Shown: in pieces, positions 15,970 to 23,725 of the stretch
Layout: every line of letters starts with the position of its first letter
Numbering within the stretch: position 1 is the first letter of the stretch
Origin: Mycolicibacterium moriokaense
GTDB taxonomy: Bacteria; Actinomycetota; Actinomycetes; Mycobacteriales; Mycobacteriaceae
Direction: 5' to 3'
Assembly (NCBI RefSeq): GCF_003347205.1
Contig: NZ_QQBJ01000022.1
Location: 117,932-181,931 of the forward strand
Length of the DNA stretch: 64,000 bases
Made by a program: the position numbers and the translations under genes
The notes under the pieces: generated by a model
Database searches by the model: none
Told to the model about the DNA's origin: nothing
Seen by the model: only the letters and a program-made list of their open reading frames with translations

Positions 15970-16635
15970 ATGGCCGACGAGCAGGCGTGGGGCCGGCTGC
16001 ATGCTCTGGCCGCCGGCCAGTTCGGGTTGTTCACCGCAGCTCATGCCCGCCAGCACGGTGTCGCCCGCTACGAGCTTGCCCGCCGCGCCGACTCCGGTGA
16101 GCTGTTCCGGGCCCACCACGGCGTGTACGGGTTCACCGAGGATTCCGCGGGCATGTTCGCCTTCGAGGACTGGGCAGCCCAGTGGCTGGCGTTGCGCCCG
16201 GAAGACGCCGTGGAGCGGCGGCGCGCGGATCCGGACTGCGTGATCAGCCACGACAGCGCCGCGGTGATCCACGAGCTGGGCACGCTGGTCGCGCAGGGGC
16301 TGTTCTTGACCAGCCCGCGGCGCATCAACACGCGGTCGCCGCGGGTGCAGGCGTACCGGCGCGACATCGGGGCCCGCGGGATTGACTGGGACATCACCGA
16401 GGGTCTTCCGGTGGCCACCCCCGGTCGCATTATTGCCGACCTGGCCCGTGACGATCTGGATGGCTCCCATCAGGGCACAGTGATCGCCGACGTCCTGGAG
16501 CAGGGCCTGTTGACCCTGCCCGAGGTGGGCGCCCGCCTGGAGCCGTTCGCCGGCCGGTGGGGTGAGCGCGACGGGATCGCGTTGGCGCACCGGCTAGCGG
16601 CGGCCGCCGAGCGCCCGTTGCGGATGCCGGTGTAG
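15970..16635 (+). CDS. AbiEi-like antitoxin of a type IV toxin-antitoxin pair
   Basis: This 221-residue protein starts with a winged-helix (QFGLFTAAHARQHGVARYELARRADSGELFRAHHGVYGF), the AbiEi_4-type N-terminal DNA-binding domain. A C-terminal domain with CVISHDSAAVIHELGT and GLPVATPGRIIADLARD follows. AbiEi proteins repress their operon and counteract the nucleotidyltransferase toxin without direct complex formation. The gene is nine bases from the AbiEii-like gene. Element copy 8 lies directly upstream. Confidence 0.85.
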   Translation: MADEQAWGRLHALAAGQFGLFTAAHARQHGVARYELARRADSGELFRAHHGVYGFTEDSAGMFAFEDWAAQWLALRPEDAVERRRADPDCVISHDSAAVIHELGTLVAQGLFLTSPRRINTRSPRVQAYRRDIGARGIDWDITEGLPVATPGRIIADLARDDLDGSHQGTVIADVLEQGLLTLPEVGARLEPFAGRWGERDGIALAHRLAAAAERPLRMPV

Positions 16636-16644
16636 CGGCGGAGC

Positions 16645-17673
16645 ATGTGCAAGGCCAGTAACGAGCCCGGCGGACCGAAACGCTGCTCTGCCGACATGCG
16701 GGCCCGGGCGCAGGAGTCCCATGACCGGGTGGCGGCGCTGGAGCAACGTGAGCGTGAGATCGAGGAGCTGCTCGACGCACGGCGCACCTACGGGTCTGAG
16801 GCTGCGTTCCGGGCTGCGCTGAACACCCGGATTCGGGAGATCGCGCGGACGTCCGGGGTTGATTCCGCTGAGGTGGCGCGACGGTTTGCGTTGCAGCAGT
16901 TCGTGTCCCGCCTGTTCGACCGGGATCCTGAGTCCTGGTTGGTGACCGGCGGCACGGCCCTGCAGTACCGGACCGCCGAGGCGAGGGCGACCGCGGATCT
17001 GGATCTGGCGGCGACCCGCGGTGTCGAGGACCTGACGGCGGCGTTGACCGCGGCATCGCGACGTCGCGCCGGCGAGCACGGGGAGTTCGTGGTGACGGTC
17101 AGTCCCGGCAGTGGGCCTGGAGCGTTCACCGGCAAGATCACCTACCTGCTCAACGGGTCGCGGTTCTCGGTGGCCAAGCTCGATGTTGCTGCCGGACGAC
17201 AATTTCCGTTCGGGCCGGACACGCTGGTCCCCGATCCCGTGGTGGAGATCGACGATGTGCGGCCGATGTCGACGGTCCGGACGTACTCGGTCAGTTCCCA
17301 CGTCGCGGATAAGGTCGCGGCGATGTACGAGCTGCATGGCAGCAGCGGCGAGTCGCCGTCGACGCGCTCCCACGACCTGGCCGACATCGTGATCTTGTCG
17401 CGCTGCGCGCGTGTTGACGCCGAGGAGTTGCGGGCCGCGGTACGCGGGCAGGAGCAGCGCCGCGGGCTGGTGGTGCCCACTCCCCTGTCCCTGCCGAGCG
17501 AGCAGTGGCGACGCAGCTATCCGTCGCGGGTTGCGCAGGCGGGCTTGCCGGCAGAGCTGCGGGACGCCGATGCTGCGCTCGTCGAGGCCGACCGGTTCGT
17601 GGGGGCAGTGCTCGACGGGCGGGTTCAGGCCGGCACGTGGGATCCCGTTCGCCGATCCTGGAACTCGTTGTAG
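16645..17673 (+). CDS. AbiEii-like nucleotidyltransferase toxin with MC-PGGP-RCS N-terminal signature
   Basis: The first residues are MCKASNEPGGPKRCSAD, the signature shared with the proteins at 7611 and 19761; ordinary AbiEii proteins lack it. A helical linker follows, then the nucleotidyltransferase motif VTGGTALQYR (about residue 98) with DLDLA about 15 residues on, the GS/GG-x-DxD metal site of the DNA polymerase beta superfamily. A later KVAAMYE and SHDLADIVIL block is typical of AbiEii. Relatives add nucleotides to tRNA or other targets and stop growth. The 342-residue length exceeds many AbiEii proteins because of the extra N terminus. Confidence 0.85.
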   Translation: MCKASNEPGGPKRCSADMRARAQESHDRVAALEQREREIEELLDARRTYGSEAAFRAALNTRIREIARTSGVDSAEVARRFALQQFVSRLFDRDPESWLVTGGTALQYRTAEARATADLDLAATRGVEDLTAALTAASRRRAGEHGEFVVTVSPGSGPGAFTGKITYLLNGSRFSVAKLDVAAGRQFPFGPDTLVPDPVVEIDDVRPMSTVRTYSVSSHVADKVAAMYELHGSSGESPSTRSHDLADIVILSRCARVDAEELRAAVRGQEQRRGLVVPTPLSLPSEQWRRSYPSRVAQAGLPAELRDADAALVEADRFVGAVLDGRVQAGTWDPVRRSWNSL

Positions 17674-17675
17674 GC

Positions 17676-17701
17676 GCTAGCTGGCCTGATGGCATGTCCC
17701 C
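17676..17701 (-). repeat. 26-bp dispersed element, copy 9, after the AbiE-type pair
   Basis: On the minus strand the left arm is GGGGACATGCCATC and the right arm GGCCAGCTAGC-like. It begins two bases after the AbiEii-like stop. Confidence 0.65.
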
Positions 17702-17816
17702 GTCGCGCGATCGGTCCGATCGCGGTGGCCCGGCTACGGGTGGGCAGAAAATAGTGCTCCGCTATCTTGCCCACGGTTGTGGACGCCGAACCTCGTGGCT
17801 TCATATGGTGCCCGCC

Positions 17817-18050
17817 ATGACCATTCTTTACAGGCAGGCATCGCAATTGCGTTTCATTGCAGAGATTTTCGAGGCACTTCGGATGTTGCCGGGCGGGTGG
17901 CTTTCGCGCAGCATTCCTGCTGAGGTTGCCCGGCTACAACCGTCTCTGGACACGCCCGCCGGCCAGGAGCAGTTGGCGCTCTATCTCGAACGTGTGGCCA
18001 TCGTGCTTCGCGCCGCGGCGGCGAATGGACGTGGTGAAGCGCCGGTGTGA
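17817..18050 (+). CDS. Small hypothetical protein
   Basis: This 77-residue frame (MTILYRQASQLRFIAEIFEALRM) has natural composition and amphipathic helices but no recognised domain. An in-frame ATG at 17805 is an equally possible start. It ends six bases from the convergent gene at 18057. Confidence 0.5.
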   Translation: MTILYRQASQLRFIAEIFEALRMLPGGWLSRSIPAEVARLQPSLDTPAGQEQLALYLERVAIVLRAAAANGRGEAPV

Positions 18051-18056
18051 ACTGTT

Positions 18057-18992
18057 TCAGGTGAGGCTGCGCAGGAGCTGGCCGAGCCGGACGAGGCGCT
18101 GGCCTGATGCCAGGCACTTCGGGGCGAGGGCGGCGCCGGGCCCGCCGGAGAGCTGCTCGGCGAGGGCGGTGGGTTCACCGGCGGCCATGACGGCGGCGAT
18201 CGCGGCTTCCAGGTCGATCATGACCTTGGCAGCTGGAGCGGTCTGGTCGGAGGTGTGCGGCGCGGCGGGCGGCTCGTTCGACGCAGCGGGCGTGATCTCT
18301 GGGGCGGTAGGCTGCTGGCCGGCCGGGACCGGGGTGGGTGTGGTGCCGGGGGTGGCGGGTTCGTCGTCGTCCCAGGGCGGAGTATCCGCCGCGGGCTGAT
18401 CCCAGCCATGGCTGTCTGCTGCGCTGGGGGCGTGATCGTCGTCGGGGGCGTCATCGGGGACGGATGCTGGGACCAGGGCACCGAGTGAGGATTCGGTTGG
18501 TGGGGCTAGGGATTCGTTGAGGGGGCCGAAGCCGGGGTCGGTGGTGCGTTGGGTCACGGAGTCGATCAGTTCTCGGAGGGCGTCGGTCTGGGCGTCGGGT
18601 TCGGTGATGCCGTCCAGGGCGCTGGGGGCTTGCTCGATGACGACGCGGGCGCCGGTGACTCCGAGGCGGGCGACGTCGGAGGAGGTGACGGGGATGCGGG
18701 TACCCGGGGCGGTGAGTTCTTGCAGGGGCAGGATGAGCCCGACGATGCCCTGTTGGTAGCGGCGGGCGTTGGAGGCGGCGCATCCGAGTTGGTCTTGGAC
18801 GAACGCGGTGAAGCCGGTGTAGGGCCGGCCGGCACCGTCGTTGATGAAGCGCCAGTCTTCATCGCGGTAGATCTCTGCGAGCACCTCGAACGCAGTCTGG
18901 AAGGCGTTCTGCAGCTGTTGAGCTCGGCGCAGGGCGCGCTCTTGGCGGGTTTCGGCGATGCCGGGTTCCTGGAAGACGAGATCGGTGCTCAT
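18057..18992 (-). CDS. Hypothetical protein of the ardC operon with Pro/Asp-rich linker
   Basis: Residues 15-110 form a helical domain (YRDEDWRFINDGAGRPYTGFTAFVQDQLGCAASNARRY) reminiscent of plasmid proteins that package a DNA-binding helix. Residues 150-250 are disordered and Pro/Asp/Thr-rich. The last 45 residues are a short helical module. No catalytic motif is seen. It is the last gene of the leftward four-gene unit starting at 20798 and its ATGA start overlaps the preceding stop. Confidence 0.65.
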   Translation of the reverse strand: MSTDLVFQEPGIAETRQERALRRAQQLQNAFQTAFEVLAEIYRDEDWRFINDGAGRPYTGFTAFVQDQLGCAASNARRYQQGIVGLILPLQELTAPGTRIPVTSSDVARLGVTGARVVIEQAPSALDGITEPDAQTDALRELIDSVTQRTTDPGFGPLNESLAPPTESSLGALVPASVPDDAPDDDHAPSAADSHGWDQPAADTPPWDDDEPATPGTTPTPVPAGQQPTAPEITPAASNEPPAAPHTSDQTAPAAKVMIDLEAAIAAVMAAGEPTALAEQLSGGPGAALAPKCLASGQRLVRLGQLLRSLT

Positions 18993-19600
18993 CGCTGATC
19001 TCGCTGCGCGATCGCGGTGTCGATGGGTGCGGCGGCGTCGTCGAGGAACGCGGTCAGGCGCTTTCGGGTGGCCGGATCGGTCCAGGCGGTGGCGATGATC
19101 TCGGTGAGGTCTGTGGTCAGGACGCCGAGTTCGGCGGTGGTGTCCAGGCGCAGCCGCTTGCGGGTCTGTTGGTCGGGCAGCAGCCGCAGCAGTGTAATGG
19201 TGACGGTGTTGGAGTCCACTGATGCGGCGGTGGTGCGGAAGGTTGCCATGATGCGTTGCTCGACAAGGGCTTTGGTGAGTGGGTCGCGGAATGAACCGAC
19301 GGGGATGACGGCCAGGGGTCCGTCGTTGTCGCCGGCGTTGCCGCGGCGCAGTCGTTCTTCGTACTCCTCGCCGGCCATGGACAGCCCGGACAGGTAGGTG
19401 GTCTTGAGGTCTTTGCGTTCGCGGTCGTCGCGGGCGAGTTCGTAGCGGCGGAAGGTTTCGGCGGCGCCGTCGGGGGTGGAGGCGTAGGCGATGGCGTCGG
19501 CGTCGCGTCGGCGTCGGGCCTTCTCCAGCTTGGACTGGACTTTGCCGAGTTCCCGCAGCAGTTCTTCGCGGGTGGGTTCCTGGGTCATGGTGTCAGTCAT
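18989..19600 (-). CDS. Coiled-coil hypothetical protein of the ardC operon
   Basis: Residues 8-75 are a charged coiled coil (ELLRELGKVQSKLEKARRRRDADAIAY). The C-terminal half has mixed beta/alpha character (DGPLAVIPVGSF, NTVTITLLRLLPDQQTRKRLRLDTTAEL). No family is recognised. A start at 19588 (fifth codon) is possible. It overlaps both neighbours by a few bases. Confidence 0.65.
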   Translation of the reverse strand: MTDTMTQEPTREELLRELGKVQSKLEKARRRRDADAIAYASTPDGAAETFRRYELARDDRERKDLKTTYLSGLSMAGEEYEERLRRGNAGDNDGPLAVIPVGSFRDPLTKALVEQRIMATFRTTAASVDSNTVTITLLRLLPDQQTRKRLRLDTTAELGVLTTDLTEIIATAWTDPATRKRLTAFLDDAAAPIDTAIAQRDQR

Positions 19601-19748
19601 TGTCTCGCTCCTGGGCTTCGTTGACGCCGAAGTAGTCCTCGGCGGCGGCGGTGGCCTCCTCTTCGGTGGCCGCGGTGAAGGTGTGTCGCTCTCCGGTGTC
19701 GGGGTCTTCGATCTCGATCTCGACTTGGGCGTGCTCGGGGGTGCTCAT
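19593..19748 (-). CDS. 51-residue acidic protein of the ardC operon
   Basis: The frame reads MSTPEHAQVEIEIEDPDTG, then RHTFTAATEEEATAAAEDYFGV, and overlaps the next gene by eight bases. It lies 12 bases after the ArdC-like stop. The pattern of an extended strand, turn and Ala/Glu helix looks like a small folded domain. Its tight fit between two operon genes supports it being real. Confidence 0.65.
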   Translation of the reverse strand: MSTPEHAQVEIEIEDPDTGERHTFTAATEEEATAAAEDYFGVNEAQERDND

Positions 19749-19760
19749 GGTGGTGTCCTT

Positions 19761-20798
19761 CTACTTCACGACCGCGGGGGCGGTCTGCGGGAGTGCGCCG
19801 ATGATGGCCTTGCAGGCCTTGTTGACGCGCTGGGCGGTTTCCTGGACCTTCTTAGGGTCACCCTTGGCCCAGCCGTCGATGTAGGCGAAGGCGCTGCCGC
19901 CGGGCTTGAGTCCGTAGTGGCGGCCGATGACGTAGGCGACGCTTTCGGCTTCGACTTCCATCGTGGGGCGCTGCCCGCCCGGGCCGCTGTGGTAGTCGTG
20001 GTGGCGTTCCATGTGGCCCATCTGGACGTGTGCCAACTCGTGCGCGAGCACGGTCGCCTGATGTGCGTCGCTGTAGCGGGTGCTGATCACGACCTTCTTG
20101 GTGGGCTTGTCCTGGGTGTAGCCCTCCGGTCCGCCTTCGGGGAGTTCGACGCGTTCGACGGTGTAGCCGTGTGCGGCGAGCTGCTTCTCGAGTTCGGTGT
20201 GCATCTCCGGGGGCGCGACGCCGGTTTCGCGGGTGTAGGTGACCTCGGGGCGTTGCGGCAGGGGCGGGCCGGTGGTGTCACCGACGTCGTAGACCGGGAC
20301 GCTGAGCCAGCCCACCAGGACTTCCTCGTCGGTGCCGTCGGCCTTCCTTTTCTTGACGATCTGGGGTGCGCGGACCCAGATCGCCTTCGAGCCGTCGACG
20401 AGGTTGCGGTTGAACTTCTTGTTCCAGACCTTCTTGAGTCCGCCGACGAAGGTGGCGTCGGGGCGCTGCATTCTGATGAGCAGCTGGTTCTGCAGCGAGT
20501 AGTGGTGGAATTGGCTGGCGTAGTGCAGCCAGTCCTGCCATTGCTCGCCGGTGTTGAGGTTGGCGATCGCGTCGTCGATCTCGCGGCGGATGTCCTCCAG
20601 TCGGGTGGTCTTGTCGGCGAAGCTCACCGTCTTGGGTGGGGTTGGCGCTGGCGCGGCCGCGGCGTCGGCCAGAGCGGTCTTGAGGACTGCCTCGGCTTCC
20701 TCCAGGACCTCGACGGCGTGGGCGGAGTGGCTGTAGGCGGCTCGGGTGTCTCCGGAGCAGCGGCGTGGCCCTCCTGGGTCTGTGGTGGCGCGACACAC
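19761..20798 (-). CDS. ArdC-like antirestriction protein with MC-PGGP-RCS N-terminal signature
   Basis: The GTG start at 20798 follows a strong AAGGAGG site. The 345-residue product opens with MCRATTDPGGPRRCSGD, then a linker. Next comes the ArdC N-terminal single-strand-DNA-binding domain (FHHYSLQNQLLIRMQRPDATFVGG, about residues 93-116) and a zinc metallopeptidase-like domain with ATVLAHELAHVQMGH (HExxH near residue 251) and EVEAESVAYVIG. ArdC proteins coat incoming single-stranded plasmid DNA during conjugation and protect it from restriction in the recipient. The extra N terminus is shared with the ADP-ribosyltransferase and AbiEii-like proteins. A GGAAACC-N12-GGTACT motif lies upstream. 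Confidence 0.85.
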   Translation of the reverse strand: MCRATTDPGGPRRCSGDTRAAYSHSAHAVEVLEEAEAVLKTALADAAAAPAPTPPKTVSFADKTTRLEDIRREIDDAIANLNTGEQWQDWLHYASQFHHYSLQNQLLIRMQRPDATFVGGLKKVWNKKFNRNLVDGSKAIWVRAPQIVKKRKADGTDEEVLVGWLSVPVYDVGDTTGPPLPQRPEVTYTRETGVAPPEMHTELEKQLAAHGYTVERVELPEGGPEGYTQDKPTKKVVISTRYSDAHQATVLAHELAHVQMGHMERHHDYHSGPGGQRPTMEVEAESVAYVIGRHYGLKPGGSAFAYIDGWAKGDPKKVQETAQRVNKACKAIIGALPQTAPAVVK

Positions 20799-20883
20799 GG
20801 TTGGTACCTCCTTGGGCTGGACGCGGGGACCGCTACTGGAGTAGCGCCAGCCCGGCAAGAAGAGCTGGTGTGCGTCTCAACCC

Positions 20884-20916
20884 TGAAGTACCGGCAGACA
20901 GGGAGGTTTCCGTCGC
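20884..20916 (-). promoter_or_regulatory. GGAAACC-N12-GGTACT promoter-like motif, copy 2
   Basis: The minus strand reads GCGACGGAAACC, 12 bases, GGTACTTCA, about 80 bp before the ArdC-like start. Spacing is identical to the other three copies. Confidence 0.65.
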
Positions 20917-20965
20917 GGGGACCTGAAGTTGTCTCCCCCGCCTACGTAAGGCACTTGCTTTCTGT

Positions 20966-20981
20966 TGTAAAGCCCTTTACA
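20966..20981. promoter_or_regulatory. TGTAAA-N4-TTTACA palindrome, copy 2
   Basis: TGTAAA, GCCC, TTTACA lies 26 bp before the ADP-ribosylglycohydrolase start, in the divergent region shared with the ardC operon. Confidence 0.7.
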
Positions 20982-21007
20982 TTGGTGCCAGGAAGGTGAG
21001 GTGCACA

Positions 21008-22093
21008 ATGACGACTCGGACAGCGACGCAAGCCCGGTACCGCAACGCGTTGATCGGCCTGGCCGCCGGCGACGCCTGGGGCTATCAGGTCGAGTTCCGC
21101 AAGTACGCGCAGATGCCCGCCTACCCCGTGCCGGCACCCAAGAAGGTGTGGCGGATCTCCGACGACACCCAGATGACGTTGGCACTGCATGACGCTCTCG
21201 TCGACGCCGGCGACCAGCTCGACGACATCGACGTCGTGACCAAGGCCATCACCGCTCGGTTCCTGGAGTGGCAGGTCGACCGGGACAACAATCGTGCCCC
21301 GGGAGCCACCTGCATGGGGTCGCTGTCACGGCTTCGTCACGGTGCGCACTGGCATGACGCCGACGGGGCGCTGCCGCGATACGGATGCGGGGCGGTCATG
21401 CGGTTGACGCCGGCGGCGCTGTGCCCGGAGCCGCTGTGGCTCGGCATCACCGCACTGCAGGCCGTCCTCACCCACAAGCATCCCCGCGCGATCGCCTCCG
21501 CGCTGGTGCTCGCTGACGCGATCCGATCGGCCCCACGGATGCGCGGACACTTCCTCGAACACGCTATCAGCGCGGCCATGTCGATCGTGACGGACGAAAG
21601 CCCCTGGCTGCGCGACGAATTCCTGCTCGACGTGCTCTCCCCTATGACCACCGACGTCGCCGGCATGCTCGCCGAGGGTGTTCGCGACGTGCTGCTCGAT
21701 GCGCTGCTGGACGCTTACACGGTCAAGCAGGAGCTGGTCACGCTGTCCCCCACCGACTACGGCGACCCCTGCACCGGGATCGGCGAGGGCTGGGAGTCGG
21801 GCTCAGCCGTGGCGGTCGGGCTGCTCGTGGCAGACATGGCCACCGCGCCCGGGCGGCGGCGCGCACCCCTCAACGGCCGCGAAGGCCTCGCGTGGGCGGC
21901 CACCAGCAACGGGGACTCCGACTCGATCGCAAGCATCGCCGGCGCGGTCATCGGCGCCGCCCACACCGGGTCCAGCTACTGGGCCGCGGTGAAGATGACC
22001 CCGCGGTTCGAGCCCCGCTACGCCAAGGCCCTACGCCACGCGCCGGGAGCCGCTCGGAGCTTCCTCGCCGCGCCGTCTGCGGTCGGCCGGTAG
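21008..22093 (+). CDS. ADP-ribosylglycohydrolase (ARH/DraG family)
   Basis: This 361-residue protein has GLAAGDAWG at the N terminus, VWRISDDTQMTLAL (metal-binding DDT, about residue 50) and TSNGDSDSIASIAGAVIGA near residue 300 (the second metal-binding GDxDS motif). All key residues of the family are present. Such enzymes remove ADP-ribose from arginine or other side chains using two magnesium ions. It is the natural counterpart of the ADP-ribosyltransferase-like protein at 7611. Palindrome copy 2 lies just upstream. ATG 21008 is used because the earlier in-frame codons at 20996 fall between the promoter elements and ribosome site. Confidence 0.9.
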   Translation: MTTRTATQARYRNALIGLAAGDAWGYQVEFRKYAQMPAYPVPAPKKVWRISDDTQMTLALHDALVDAGDQLDDIDVVTKAITARFLEWQVDRDNNRAPGATCMGSLSRLRHGAHWHDADGALPRYGCGAVMRLTPAALCPEPLWLGITALQAVLTHKHPRAIASALVLADAIRSAPRMRGHFLEHAISAAMSIVTDESPWLRDEFLLDVLSPMTTDVAGMLAEGVRDVLLDALLDAYTVKQELVTLSPTDYGDPCTGIGEGWESGSAVAVGLLVADMATAPGRRRAPLNGREGLAWAATSNGDSDSIASIAGAVIGAAHTGSSYWAAVKMTPRFEPRYAKALRHAPGAARSFLAAPSAVGR

Positions 22094-22102
22094 ACAGAGA
22101 GC

Positions 22103-22765
22103 ATGGAGCACGGGGACGACCTGGCGGCCGTGGCCGCCCTGATGAGTTTCCTGCGTGCCGATGGTCTGACCGAGCGCCTGGCCGGAGTCGAATCAGCGTT
22201 GGTGGGCTGTTCCGGCCCGGCGGGAGCTGAGGCCGCCGCCGGCCGCGGGCTCACCGGCGAGCTGCTCGCCGCGGCACTAACCGTGCGTTCGCAGGTGGGC
22301 CGACTCAACGACGTCATCCACGCCTGCACCATCGCGCTGGCGCTGCCGCACATCCTGGAGCCGGACGAACAGATCGCAGTGCGGCCTTCGCTCGGGGCCG
22401 GCAACGACGCCTCACGTCCCTTTGACCTCGAAACCGACCGCCGCGTCGCGGAGTTCAAGGTCGCGCAGTGGAAGGGGAAGGACACCATGCGCAAGCGCAC
22501 GCTGGTTAGTGATCTGGTCCACCTGGCCCTCGACGACTCGGGGCGCCGCGCCCAGCTCTACGTGGTCGGGGCCCGGCCGGTCAGGTTCTTGCAGACCACG
22601 AGAACCACGGTGAGTTGGGCGCTCGGCCGTGCCGCGCCCAGCACGCGGACACGGTTCGAGGCGCGGTTTGACCCGGCGATGACGATCGCGGAGTTCACCG
22701 CGGGCCCGGCCGCACATGTCGATGTGCTCGACCTCGGCCAGTGGCTGACCGAACTCGCCGACTAA
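22103..22765 (+). CDS. Hypothetical protein, possible PD-(D/E)xK-type nuclease fold
   Basis: This 220-residue protein follows the ADP-ribosylglycohydrolase gene by nine bases and is probably co-transcribed. Residues 108-130 (DLETDRRVAEFKVAQWKG) contain an ExK in a strand after an acidic residue, with RKRTLVSDLVHLAL and AQLYVVG following. That pattern can occur in PD-(D/E)xK nucleases, but one motif is weak evidence. No other domain is recognised. Confidence 0.6.
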   Translation: MEHGDDLAAVAALMSFLRADGLTERLAGVESALVGCSGPAGAEAAAGRGLTGELLAAALTVRSQVGRLNDVIHACTIALALPHILEPDEQIAVRPSLGAGNDASRPFDLETDRRVAEFKVAQWKGKDTMRKRTLVSDLVHLALDDSGRRAQLYVVGARPVRFLQTTRTTVSWALGRAAPSTRTRFEARFDPAMTIAEFTAGPAAHVDVLDLGQWLTELAD

Positions 22766-22804
22766 CGCGGCGCCTCGACGTCGGTGTCGGACCTGGCGGG
22801 GACA

Positions 22805-23044
22805 ATGAGTGGCGTGACCGAAACACCCACTAGCCACCACGTTCGCCAGGGCCCGCGCAAGCGTTCCGCCGAGCTGACGGTCGCGGATTTCACCACGCTG
22901 GTGTGGATACCGACCAAGCCGGCCACGTTTCGGGCGTTCACTGCAGATGAAGAAGCCGAGGCCCGCAGTTTCGCGGAGGAAAACGGGGGAACCGTTGTGC
23001 CGCTGCCGCTTCCAATGCCAGAGGGTTATCCGCCAGCGTACTGA
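22805..23044 (+). CDS. Small hypothetical protein
   Basis: The 79-residue frame (SGVTETPTSHHVRQGPRKRS, then FTTLVWIPTKPATFRAFTADEEAEARSFAEENGG) looks like a short alpha/beta protein. GTG 22814 is an alternative start. It ends 19 bp before element copy 10 and a convergent gene. Confidence 0.55.
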   Translation: MSGVTETPTSHHVRQGPRKRSAELTVADFTTLVWIPTKPATFRAFTADEEAEARSFAEENGGTVVPLPLPMPEGYPPAY

Positions 23045-23062
23045 GCGGCGGTCGTTAGCAGT

Positions 23063-23088
23063 GGGGACGTGCTATCGGCGCTGGTCAG
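23063..23088 (+). repeat. 26-bp dispersed element, copy 10, supplies a stop codon
   Basis: Nearly perfect: GGGGACGTGCTATC, GG, CGCTGGTCAG. The TCA at element positions 23-25 is the TGA stop of the leftward protease gene, exactly as in copy 6. Confidence 0.85.
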
Positions 23089-23723
23089 TCCATATCCCAG
23101 TCGGTGCCCCAAGTCTGGGACAGGAAATTGTTGATAGCGCCGATGGTGGAGCAGTAGATGACGCCCGGCCGGCGGGGGTCTTCCGAGATAACAGTGCCCA
23201 CCACGTGGACACCCTTGCTGCCTGGCTTGAGTCGTTCGTAGATGGGCGCCCCGCTGTCGCCGTGGTCAGCCGGCATCTGAACGGCGAACTTGGTGTCGTC
23301 GACCGAGAGCACGGTTCCGCAGGTCTCCTGCGTAGTGGCTCCGTATTTGCAGACCGTGGAGCCTTCGTTGGGCACCCAGGGGTTTAGCAGCGGTTCGCGT
23401 GACATGAGGCTGTACTCGCTGGGAATGTTGGAGTAGAGCCGGATGGCGATCAGATCGGTTGCGGGGTCGTGGATCTCGGGGATGAACTGGCCGATTTTGA
23501 TGTTCCCGAGGCTGACTTCGGTGATGCCGTCTTTGTAGCAGTGGCCTGCGGTGTAGACGATGGTGGGGTTCTGGGGGTCGGGGAAGCTGACCGTGCACCA
23601 CCGGCCGCCGCTGGTGATCATGAAGCCGGCCGTGATGGCCAGCGCGTTGGCCGGCGTGGCGGTGGCCAACGCGGTGGTGGTGGCCATCAGGGCGGCGGCC
23701 AGGGCGGTCAGCATTCGGCGCAT
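23085..23723 (-). CDS. Secreted trypsin-like serine protease (S1 fold)
   Basis: A signal peptide (MRRMLTALAAALMATTTALA, cleavage near ANA) precedes a chymotrypsin-fold domain. The catalytic triad is readable: His in YTAGHC (about residue 61), Asp in PATDLIAIRL (about 91) and Ser in DHGDSGAPIY (about 157). Two cysteine pairs fit disulphides. The 212-residue length suits a minimal mycobacterial S1-like protease. It is the last gene of the leftward transfer run that starts at 43258, so it may act on envelope or surface proteins during mating; that is inference. Confidence 0.85.
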   Translation of the reverse strand: MRRMLTALAAALMATTTALATATPANALAITAGFMITSGGRWCTVSFPDPQNPTIVYTAGHCYKDGITEVSLGNIKIGQFIPEIHDPATDLIAIRLYSNIPSEYSLMSREPLLNPWVPNEGSTVCKYGATTQETCGTVLSVDDTKFAVQMPADHGDSGAPIYERLKPGSKGVHVVGTVISEDPRRPGVIYCSTIGAINNFLSQTWGTDWDMD

Positions 23724-23725
23724 GG

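Noticed and set aside
19491-20999. Rightward open frame of about 500 codons opposite the ArdC-like operon
   Set aside because: Shadow of high-GC coding DNA. The ArdC HExxH motif and ribosome site lie on the minus strand.
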